From positions 2,232,001 through 2,296,000 of the forward strand of contig JAOVFP010000005.1 in NCBI GenBank assembly GCA_025738555.1: a stretch of DNA of 64,000 nucleotides. The letters are read 5' to 3'. This stretch comes from Cyathus striatus (lineage: Eukaryota > Basidiomycota > Agaricomycetes > Agaricales > Nidulariaceae). Below, piece by piece: positions 50,751 through 60,946 of the stretch. The notes under the pieces were generated by a model. It did not search any database and was not told the DNA's origin. It saw only the letters and a program-made list of their open reading frames with translations. Numbering within the stretch: the stretch's first letter is position 1; each line of letters begins with the position of its first letter. Both the position numbers and the translations under genes were made by a program.

Positions 50751-52100
50751 CAAGGGGGTGCACAGATTGAAAATTCCCATGGGTAGGTCGGTTAGTTAGG
50801 TCCCGCCGAAGGCCTAAAAAATATTTTTGGAACCCCTGATACAGAGGGAAATATTTGGTGTTCTATGTTGCTAAGAATGACTATTCATTCATTCACAATC
50901 AGTTTATTCACTTAGAGTTTCAAGCCAATTTAAACAGTTGCATGACCATCAGTCTGTATTGCATACATTATGAATAATTATTTATCACTTTTATATATAA
51001 TCAAGCATTCTCATAACAACCTCCCCAGCCAAAGAGCAACATGGCAGGAACTGGACAAAACAACAACAACAGACATCTAGGACCAACACCAAAGTCTCTG
51101 CATTCCTTGAAGAATACAAACCTGAGTTAGATAACGTGCAGAACAACATTGATGGGCTTGAGGTAAATGTGAGCGAGTCCGAAACACATGAGTATGAAGA
51201 CATTGCAGCGTCAGAACCCAGTGGGATGCAGCGCCTATCGGATGATGAACAACATAGGGAAGATACATCCCCCAGTGGCGAGGAGACAGTAAACAGTGGG
51301 AGAGCAACTGAGAATACTGGTGGAGAGACAGAAGTTAGTGAGATTGAGGGAGTGAACACTGGAGGACAAACCACTAGCAATGGTGGAGGGGAAGAAAGAG
51401 AAGGGATGGCTGTGCATAGCAGCCTCATGCTATCCACCACGCTGAACTCTATGGAATTAGAGCAGCCAGCATTGGGGGACTCTGCCACAGTTGGCATCAT
51501 GAGTATTCCTACATGACATCTAGGGATAGAAGTGTACTTACTTCATTTGCACAGACTCCCAATGATCCCCCTCCCTACAGACCCTGCTGTAGTGTCTGTT
51601 CCTGCAGCATTGACATTGGATGAGCGCACATCATCCACAGTTGTGGTGATTGAAGATGGTACAGCTGTTCATCGAAGGAAAGTGCGAAAGGTCTATGAAT
51701 TGAATAGCTACCTATGCGGAGTAGTTGCTGACAGTGCAGAGGATGGAGCAGTGGAGTGCGCAACAACACGGTCCACTGGATGTGAAACTCAATTTGTAAG
51801 TGAATATTTCCCATTTAAACATAAGTGCTTGATTTCTCACTTACTTAACCATACAATATCACCTAGCGTGTGTTTCCGATGGACCAGTAGCGTGCAACTG
51901 GACTTGTAATGCTTGCAAAGTGAACAGTAAGACGGTAGAGGAAGTAAGCGAGCAAGGAAGTGATGAATAGGCGATCCGAAAATGGACCTCCTTCCTTATT
52001 TAGTAATATACTAGCTTATGTAATGTAGGTAGGTCGAGCGTCAGCCCGATTTCAAAAAAATCAACCCCCGGTCGTTCTGTGTAATCCTTGTACCCCCTTG
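50751..52100. mobile_element. Nested hAT element with acidic/PHD-like coding region
   Basis: Ends read CAAGGGGGTGCAC and, inverted, CAAGGGGGTACAA. The 8-bp repeat CCGAAGTA flanks it exactly (50743-50750 and 52101-52108). It is more GC- and CpG-rich than its surroundings, so it is probably the youngest insertion here. No transposase; see the coding remnant. Confidence 0.88.
51066..51970 (+). CDS. Element-borne protein: acidic region plus degenerate PHD-like finger
   Basis: The frame at 51066-51516 reads VSAFLEEYKPELDNVQNN followed by a strongly acidic, Gly/Ser/Thr-rich stretch (SGEETVNSG, GGETEVSEIEG). After 51532 another frame gives VYELNSYLCGVVADSAEDG followed by AVECATTRSTGCETQF, then a GT-AG intron at 51796-51866 and CVSDGPVACNWTCNACK before a TAG at 51970. 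Cys spacing (LCGV, VEC, GC, CV, CNAC) resembles a PHD zinc finger. Frame across the intron and between the two parts is not continuous as written, so either extra introns exist or it is broken. Whether it is captured host sequence or an element's own gene is unknown. Confidence 0.4.
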
Positions 52101-52165
52101 CCGAAGTATGGCACAGGTTTTTAGTACGGTGAATTTATTTATAGTTGGAGCGTCATAGCTGTAAC

Positions 52166-52867
52166 ATTACAACAACGAGCTGTCAACCTCACTCCCGAGT
52201 CGAGTCCTTCCCTTCCGGCATATTTAGGAAACTTCGGTAACACCATCTGGTGTCGTATGTTACGAGCCGATGATCCTACAGTCATTGACCGTGCTATCTA
52301 AGTTCACCAAAGGGCAGTTGGTCTTGCACCAGGCCGGCACATGAGCCCGATCGTCTTCTCGAAGCATATGATCTAGCACTTAAGCTTCTGCCGCAGACAG
52401 TTTGGCTAGGGTATACGATCAAAGGACGCCATGACTAGTTGAAGGATATAGCAGACTTGTCAAATGAAGCTACTGCAGTTGCAATATCTTCTGGTTAACT
52501 AGAGAAGGGTCTCCAATGGTTGGAACAGGGAAGGTGCATAGTTTGGGGCCAGCTCAGTAGCCTTCGGCACCCCGTAGATACTGTGCGAGAAAAAGAGCCG
52601 GAGTTAGCGGAGGATCCACTCCGTGTATCTATGCAACTACAAGCTGCCGGTTTACGCGTTGAGGAAGAAAAAGTTACATCCAATATGATGCAAAAAATAT
52701 CCATTCAAGCACAAGTTCGAGAAGAGTCAGAGGGTTGCAGAAGAGTGGCAATCCTTGTTCAATCGTACTCGCGATATTCCCGGATTTCAAAATTTCTTAC
52801 AGCCTTTTTCTCTTTCCAATCATAATTTGTCTGAACTGCCAGGGCCCGTGGTGGTTATAAACGTCCA
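52166..52867 (+). pseudogene. TPR-CHAT gene, 3' TPR part and CHAT start, truncated
   Basis: Continues the TPR protein after the insertion: LQQRAVNLTPESSPSLPAYL, GNFGNTIW, VHQRAVGLAPG, LPQTVWLGYTIKGRHD, then LEKGLQWLEQGRCIVWGQLS and LRHPVDTVREKEPELAED, and EWQSLFNRTRDIPGFQNFLQ followed by GPVVVINVQE, the lead-in to a CHAT domain. Stops at 52299 (TAA), 52436 (TAG) and 52496 (TAA) each stand one C-to-T change from Gln. A frame change lies near 52350. At about 52868 the sequence switches abruptly into the pseudokinase tail of duplicated copy B, so the CHAT domain is missing. Confidence 0.83.
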
Positions 52868-52869
52868 GG

Positions 52870-53056
52870 AAATGAGCCGTACACTGTGTACGCTCTATCG
52901 AAGAGAGTCTGTAAGATTGCTTGTGTTGGCCATTCGGAGCTTCGGAAGCCGGTTTTGATGCCTGAGCACCTTTGGAACGTTTTGGTCGATTGCTGGAGTG
53001 CAGGGCTTGAGGGGCGAGAAGTAGCGTTCCGACGACTTGCAGCTGTGCTGCAGTGA
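52870..53056 (+). pseudogene. Pseudokinase last-exon fragment (copy B)
   Basis: Reads EPYTVYALSKRVCKIACVG and, after HSELRKP, EHLWNVLVDCWSAGLEG and REVAFRRLAAVLQ, then TGA at 53054-53056. It is in frame with the copy-A exon at 26487-26684 but has no upstream kinase sequence; the TPR-CHAT remnant abuts it in another frame. Confidence 0.8.
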
Positions 53057-56000
53057 ACTAGAGTTTTATACACTATTGTGGTTGGCGTCCCTTTGTATCT
53101 GTCTGCGGCAGGTATGTGTCTCCTTATTTCTAAGACTTTTCTGTTATCCCCTGTTGCGTTATCTGTTTTATGACTCCCTCGTTTACTATCTGGGTATTGG
53201 GGCCTTTCAACCGACCGTGAAGGCGGTGTAAGCTGTAAGCTTACTACACAGCACTCAAATACTCGGTTGGAAGTCTTCATTACTTGGACATTTATATCAC
53301 CGTTCACGGCCGGGGGCCTCTAAAGTTGAACATACCATTTAAGTACATGGTGTTGAGTACCACAACCTTTTTGAATTACTACTGGGTCCAGGGGCCCATT
53401 TTGAATTTATTTGATTGATGAGTATTTTACTTGATGAAGTACGTACAACAACCCGAAGCATAACCATCATGCGATGTATCAGGCGATGATAATAGCAACT
53501 TGAACATCTTATTTTCGAAGCACAGTACAAAAGCCCAGGGGCAGATGGCAGCGCTTAGTGCCCACCTCTGGAAACAAGAGCTAAAAGTTCATAAACGCCA
53601 ACCAGACGTGTCCCGTCACTCCCAGACATTCACCCCCACGGAAGCTCGACTCGCGGTACCTATCCCCCCTCTTTCTTCCGTCCTCGAGGCATAGTGTTGA
53701 TCGGGCAAGGCTCATCATAGGCTGTGAAGCAGTAGGCTGGCTTCGAGGAAGAAGCTGAAGAAGACGAGTAGAGCTCCAGTCAGAGTCGGAGATGGATAGC
53801 TAAGGTCTGTCCCTTCCTTCCCCCCAGCCGACATTGTTACCAACAGTTGAAACGGCTGACAGCGCAAGTACCATCATCAAACGATGAGATGTCTGCATAG
53901 GGAGAGCTTTTGTGCTGTAAATTAGATCCTTTGCTTTTACAAGTTATCTCTTCCAGAAGAATCACGGTCAGCGTGACTGTGACAACTCTGTCACATAACA
54001 CGAAGAAGAAATGTTTCCTCGCTGAGACGAGAGGCCACCGAAGTCAGGGATGGCGTAAAAGATGGGCGTAGTAGCCTTCTACTCGTGGACCGTATTTTGT
54101 GGATGTAATCGTAAGGGATCGCCTTGAAAGTCGCGTTGAAGGGAAACGAAAATTAGCGCCCGATCCGAAATGAGCAGAATGAGCGGTAACATCCCCTGGA
54201 TTTGCACGGGATTGCAGCGAGTGGTATTCTTGAAGGTAGGTGGTTTACGCATTTGTGGATAGGATAACTGCTTCTCGTGAAGATCCCTTGGTTCATGGAC
54301 GATGGAAAGCAAGATCCATATATGCACAGCTGAGAAGTTTCTTCCAATTTGATAGAGCGTCTTGCTACGTTCAAATGTACCGCTTCTTCAGTATATCGCA
54401 GAAGAGAATGAACGAGTAGCCATACCTTAAGCACAGTTGTTGCAGCCCCGTTACCCCACAACATCAATCACCACCCTTTCTCTTCCCTCATTCACTCCGA
54501 CCTCTCTAGAGCGTCCAATTACAAGCTGACCGTCTCCTACCTCTTGGTGCCTTCGAAAGCTATAGAATACCCATCACCAAATAAGTTCGCATCTTCCAGG
54601 CGGAGCTGTAACTTGCGCGTAGTGAAAGTAGAGAGCGGCAAAGAGGAGTTTCAAGGACCGTGTAAGATGATTGAAGAGAGGCCATGGTGAAGGTAGGGTG
54701 ACCTGTCCCCCCAAACGCAAGTTCTGCTTTAAAGCTTAATCCTCGATGCACACTACTTGACGGACCTTCGGCACCCGAGCCGAGCCTGGGCATACCATAC
54801 CCCTTGTCCTCGCGTTCTCCAACGGTTACATATACGCTTTATGCTCTAAGGAGGACAGATTATGGTGGGCCGTGGCACTTCGAGCGTATTGCGCTTGACA
54901 TGGCGGTGAAAGCCCCAGAGGGATATGAGCTCAACAGCGAGGTAATCCATAGGGCGGATCTATAGGAGCGTCAGTATGGTGTAGACGTAGAAGCACAGGT
55001 AAAAACATGCCCAGACCACCAGCTAGACTCATACAACAACAACATCGGGTAGAGTGCTCGACAAAGAAGACAGCGGAGAGTCGAGACCGCGCGCATCACC
55101 ACCCCGTGAGCACGACAGCCATGATTATGTAAACTTTCCCGTCGCATATTCGCGTAGCGCTCTGTACTTGCTCTGTACTTTGTCTGTACTGCTCTGTAGC
55201 GCAGCGACGGCGCTCTTATCTCTGTCACTGTCAGGCTTCGGCTATAAGTATGTATAAGATCGACAAGCTGATGCACGAGGTTCAAGGAAGGCGTCGATAA
55301 AGTGGACATTCGCACACTGCAATGAAAACCGTGAGTAATCGATCATATGCAAATATAGATGATTCGCATCGAGAACAGCACGCCTACTATTCTCAGTCCC
55401 TGGGTTCTCGACTTCAACTACTCAGAGTCTTCAAGACTTAAAGCAAGTGCCCTCCTTACTTTTTATTCCTCTCGACTTACGTTCTGATATGGAGTGTGTT
55501 CGCTCGCGCTATATGAACATTTAGTATGCTGCGTCTGTGGCACTAACTTGCCTATTCATCTCAGGACTCAGGAGTGGCTTCGCGTCGAATCGACGAGAAT
55601 GAATACTAGCAAGTGCTCAGTGCCTGCAGGCTGTACTGAGCTATTAATAGGCCATAACATCAGCTTTGTAGGGATCGATTGCAAGATGGCTGTCACATAG
55701 TCGATATCGACAACTCTCGGCTGAAGATAGACGTGGATGACAGTCTGATAGGCAACCGCATCGTTAGTACCCATATCTAACGTGTGCTTCGTTCCTGAAA
55801 TGGCGATGAGAACACGACGTCACCACTACCAGGCCCCAGTTCATATAGTACGCTCTCCTCGTGTCTTTTATATCCGTATACAACATGCTTCGTGGTGACC
55901 AAATCTGTGGTACATCTCTTAATTGGCTGTTTCCACGCCATAAGGGAGACGGCCTCAACGCCGAGGGTCGATATTATCGCTTGGTTATCGCTCATGGAAT

Positions 56001-56285
56001 CTGAATGACAGATCAAATGCCGCTTCACGTTCTCCTCGTTATGGAAAGTTTTCCAGGAGGAACGGTTCCGCCCAGACCTGTACAAAGCAATACAATTTTT
56101 ACTTCTGGATGGTAGATCGTACGCCTCGCCTGTACTACATTGTCCACTTGGAGGGGGTGGCTGAGTTGAGATAATTATAGTACTATCACACACGTGTAAT
56201 TAATTAAAAACGCGCTGTCCGATTGCGCAGGAATTGAGGCTGATGTGCTTGATATAGATAACTACGAACAGCGCATGGTCTCAGA
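53057..56285. other. CpG-rich flank, copy B
   Basis: Counterpart of 26685-30170 with small indels (for example about 40 bp missing near 53375 and 80 bp near 54690). The matching minus-strand frame at 55777-56193 is open; the 27382-27711 counterpart is interrupted. Confidence 0.5.
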
Positions 56286-56403
56286 TATAAAGACAGCGTG
56301 CAAAACTCGAGCGTTTCCTCCTCCCCCACAAGTGACAACACTGCTAACATCAAGAATCAACTTGAATCGGCAATCTCGTTTTCGATAACAACCATTTATA
56401 CTC
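56286..56403 (+). promoter_or_regulatory. NLR core promoter and leader, copy B
   Basis: TATAAAG at 56286-56292, 118 bp before the start codon at 56404, the same distance as in copy A, with near-identical surrounding sequence. Confidence 0.5.
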
Positions 56404-59400
56404 ATGAATACTTACTCTTCTCCAGTTGCTCATACACTTAACAATGTACAGGACAGTATTGTGAACTTTCAAAACAGTACTGTGAACACCGTTTCCGGAA
56501 ATCAGACTATTAATCAGGGAGGCATAAATGACATTCAAGCAAAAATTAATAGTCAGCTGAAGCCTTTATCTCGTGACAAATTTAATATACCTGGCTGTAT
56601 GGAAGGAACAAGGCAGGGATTGCTTAAGAAGATAGATGACTGGCTCAATGATTTCAGTATGTGAAATTTCAATGATTACCCTATCATACTTATAGCTATT
56701 CTCATTATTAGATGCATCAAGTAATATTTTGTGGATCACTGGATATCCTGGAGCAGGCAAGTCAGCAATTGCCTCTACTTTAGTGTCCAAGCTCTCTAAA
56801 ACTAAGAGACTCTGTGGCTTTCATTTCTTCAAAAGAAATGATGATGAACTAAATGATCCATGTGTTGTTTGGCGCACTGCTGCAGCCACCATGGCATCTA
56901 TTCATACTTTTATTGCTGAATTGATTGAAACTAAACTGAATATGAACTTCCTACCTCAAGATATCAAATGGCACTTTGAAAATCTAATTTGCAACATTTT
57001 TCATGATTTTGAGGTGCAACTACAGAACTGTCCTCCAGTTGTGATTATTGATGCATTAGATGAATGCAAGAGCTCCAATGACATAAACATCTTTATAAAC
57101 ACTCTAGTTTATTGGGCACAACTTCCAAAAAATTGTAAGCTTATTGTGACTGGTAGACCTGGTTACAAGCCAAAGAAATGGGTGAAAGATAATTTGTCTA
57201 TTGACTATGAGCTAGAGATAGGCTCAAATGTGTGCTCAGAAACCAATGATGATATACATTTTTATTTAAAAGAGAAATTTGAAAGTTCTCAAGTTCCCTC
57301 ATTGGTGGATTGGAAACCAAATGATAATGAATTAAGAAAAATAACACAGAAAGCTGCAGGATTGTTCATTTGGGCTTCTACTGTTGTTACATATGTAACT
57401 AATACTACAGATGGTCAGGATATTATGAATCCAAACACAAAGTTGAAGCAAATCCTAGAAAATCAAGAAGAGAGTGGAGAGCTTGCTATATACAGCTTGT
57501 ATACACAAATATTAAACACTTCATTTACAACCTGAAGAGAGACAAACAAAAAAATTGTTCAGAATGTGCTTGGAGTAATAATACTTGCAAAAGTTCCACT
57601 TCAAATAAATGATATACAACACTTTATTAGTGATAACATTAATGAAGATCTAAATCACAAAATTAAAACCATTTTGGGATACCTGCAATCTGTACTTTCC
57701 ATCAATGATGAGAAAGTAACTACAAAGCACTTATCCTTTGTGGAGTTTTTAACAGAAAAATGCTCAATAGAGCAGTATAAAATAGACAAAGCATCTCTTT
57801 CCATTAAAATGGAAACCAAAATATATAAAATAATGAACAATAAACTGAAGTTCAATATATGTGAACTGGAGTCATCATATGTCAAAAACAAAGATGTAGT
57901 AAATTTATTTGAAAGAATTCAATGCCATATACCAAATTATTTACAATACTGCTGTGTGTATTGGCCATTGCATAAGATGGATATTTCAAGTCTTAAAAAT
58001 AGTAAAGAAAGCACAACAGAAATTATAACCTTCTTATATCAAAATTTTTTGTACTGGCTTGAAGTTATGAGCTTGCTAGGTGAAATACCTAGGGCATTGT
58101 GGCTACTGAGAGAATTGAAATATTGTATTAATGTGAGTAAACCATAAGTTACATATTACAATCAATAACTTTGAATATACAGAATGAAAGAAAAGTAGAA
58201 GTGTTCATTTATGATGCTATTGAATTTATCAAGCATTTCTATGATCCAATTATGACAAGTGCTCCACATATATATCTTTCTGGACTACCATTTACACCAC
58301 TTAAATCAGTCATCTACATTCAATATCACACTATGTTTAGAAATACAGTTTTTAGATTGGGTGATAGTGAGCTATATTGGAGATATAAAGAAACTGAAAT
58401 TTACTACTTTAAATCACAAGTGAATAGTGTGGCAGTTTCTACTGATGGAACAAAAATTCTTGCAGGAATAGGGAATTGCACTGCTGAAATATGGGACAGA
58501 GTTACTGGTAAATTAATTACTGGTCCATTTGAGGGGCACACAGACTCAGTTTTGTCTGTAGCATTTTCTCCAGATGGAAAGCAAGTGGTATCTGGCTCAA
58601 GAGATAAAACTGTGAGAATATGGGATGTGGAAAGTGGTCAGGTTGCTGCTGGTCCATTTGAGGGGCACACATCCTCAGTTTCATCTGTAGCATTTTCTCC
58701 AGATGGAAAGCAAGTGGTATCTGGCTCAAGAGATAAAACTGTGAGAATATGGGATGTGGAAAGTGGTCAGGTTGCTGCTGGTCCATTTGAGGGGCACACA
58801 TCCTCAGTTTCATCTGTAGCATTTTCTCCAGATGGAAAGCAAGTGGTATCTGGCTCATTTGATAAAACTGTGAGAATATGGGATGTGGAAAGTGGTCAGG
58901 TTGCTGCTGGTCCATTTGAGGGGCACACATCCTCAGTTTTGTCTGTAGCATTTTCTCCAGATGGAAAGCAAGTGGTATCTGGCTCATGGGATAAAACTGT
59001 GAGAATATGGGATGTGGAAAGTGGTCAAGTCACTGCTGGTCCATTTGAGGGGCACACAGACTCAGTTTGGTCTGTAGCATTTTCTCCAGATGGAAAGCAA
59101 GTGGTATCTAGCTCAAGAGATAAAACTGTGAGAATATGGGATGTGGAAAGTGGTCAGATTGCTGCTGGTCCATTTGAGGGGCACACAGACTCAGTTTCAT
59201 CTGTAGCATTTTCTCCAGATGGAAAGCAAGTGGTATCTGGCTCATGGGATAAAACTGTGAGAATATGGGATGTAGAAAGTGGTCAGGTTGCTGCTGGTCG
59301 ATTTGAGGAGCACACATCCTCAGTTTTGTCTGTAGCATTTTCTCCAGATGGAAAGCAAGTGGTATCTGGCTCATTTGATAAAACTGTGAGAATATGGGAT

Positions 59401-60798
59401 GTGGAAAGTGGTCGAGTCACTGCTGGTCCATTTGAGGGGCACACAGACTCAGTTTGGTCTGTAGCATTTTCTCCAGATGGAAAGCAAGTGGTATCTGGCT
59501 CATCTGATAAAACTGTGAGAATATGGGATGTGGAAAGTGGTCGAGTCACTGCTGGTCCATTTGAGGGGCACACAGACTCAGTTTGGTCTGTAGCATTTTC
59601 TCCAGATGGAAAGCAAGTGGTATCTGGCTCATCTGATAAAACTGTGAGAATATGGGATGTGGAAAGTGGTCGAGTCACTGCTGGTCGATTTGAGGGGCAC
59701 ACATCCTCAGTTTTGTCTGTAGCATTTTCTCCAGATGGAAAGCAAGTGGTATCTGGCTCATTTGATAAAACTGTGAGAATATGGGATGTGGAAAGTGGTC
59801 AGGTTGCTATTGGTCCATTTGAGGGGCACACAGATGAAGTTTGGTCTGTAGCATTTTCTCCAGATGGAAAGCAAGTGTTATCTGGCTCATCTGATAAAAC
59901 TGTGAGAATATGGGATGTGGAAAGTGGTTATGTTGCTGCTGGTCAATTTGAGGGGCACACATCCTCAGTTTCATCTGTAGCATTTTCTCCAGATGGAAAG
60001 CAAGTGGTATCTGGCTCATTTGATAAAACTGTGAGAATATGGGATGTGGAAAGTGGTCGAGTCACTGCTGGTCCATTTGAGGGGCACACAGATGAAGTTT
60101 GGTCTGTAGCATTTTCTCCAGATGCCAAGCAAGTAGTATCTGGCTCACATGATAAAACTGTGAGAATATGGGATGTGGAAAGTGGTCAGGTTGCTGCTGG
60201 TCCATTTGAGGGGCACACAGACTCAGTTTGGTCTGTAGCATTTTCTCCAGCTGGAAAGCAAGTGGTATCTGGCTCACCTGACAAATCTATGAGGACACAG
60301 AATGTGGAAGGTAGCCAAATTACCACTGGTCCATTTGAGGAAAATCACATGATCTTTTCCAGTATAAAACTATCTATTCAAGGGTATGTAACATTTGTTA
60401 CAATTTATATAAAAACAATTAATTTAAACTAAATAATTTGCTTGCAGTATCCATCAGGAATATATTGATTTTTTAATGAGTAACTGTTTTTTGCATAATA
60501 AAAACCTCAGGAATGTTCAATTGACTCCCAGTATGTATTTTATTTTGATAGATGTTATGAGATAATTATCTGAATTTCTTGTTATTTAGATCATTTCAAA
60601 ATTTTATTTTCAATTGGGGGACCCTGTATATATGCCTCATCTCATGAGAATGGCTGGGTTAAAAGCAAGAATGGTAATGTACTTTTATGGATTCCAAATC
60701 ATTTAAGAGCAGGATTATGTGACTTTGATACTATTTCTATTATGGGTCAGGTTATATTATGCAGATTAAACTTATCAAATTTTTTCCATGGCTGTGAT
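56404..60798 (+). pseudogene. NLR-type NACHT-WD40 receptor, copy B, with premature stop
   Basis: Same five-exon plan as copy A: 56404-56656, 56712-58132, 58183-60383, 60448-60530, 60590-60798. The N-terminal Asn/Gln-rich motif (QNSTVNTVSGNQTINQGG), Walker A GYPGAGKS and Walker B VVIIDALDEC are intact. TGA at 57533-57535 stands where copy A has Trp353 (TGG); in copy B it falls at residue 359, so a product ends after NACHT and before the WD40 part. A second lesion is one extra T in the run at 60780-60786, which shifts the frame and stops it at 60798. The WD40 array between is fully open over 14 perfect-length units. It could act as a short NACHT-only protein, give a separate WD40 protein from an internal start, or be dead. 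Confidence 0.85.
58522..60327 (+). repeat. Fourteen tandem 129-bp WD40 units (copy B)
   Basis: All units are exactly 129 bp. Units 8 and 9 (59425-59553 and 59554-59682) are identical base for base. Differences cluster at the same few codons as in copy A. The last unit is degenerate (MRTQNVEG). Confidence 0.95.
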
Positions 60799-60946
60799 TG
60801 GACAAATTGTTTTACTTCACCCATTAAAGATCATGTTTTTTTCTGATTATCCCATGTTAGTTATGCTTTCATCTTTTTTTTTTTTCAATTTTTTTCCTTT
60901 CCATCATTTTCTTGCATTTATTTATTGCTGTATTTTATTCTCTTGA

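Larger units (their letters stand above)
44495..52157. mobile_element. 7.66-kb composite insertion splitting the TPR-CHAT gene
   Basis: The 8-bp repeat GCTGTAAC flanks it (44487-44494 and 52158-52165), and the host TPR frame is exact on either side. The left end starts TAGGGCTGCA, typical of hAT; the right end (inverted TATGACGCTC) matches it weakly. The interior is AT-rich and built of direct and inverted repeats with no transposase that I can recognise. A second hAT sits inside near the right end. Confidence 0.7.

Noticed and set aside
58517..60277. Long minus-strand open frames across the WD40 arrays (also 32385-34115)
   Set aside because: They repeat with the 129-bp period and arise only because the sense repeat lacks certain codons; the antisense peptides are mirror artefacts.
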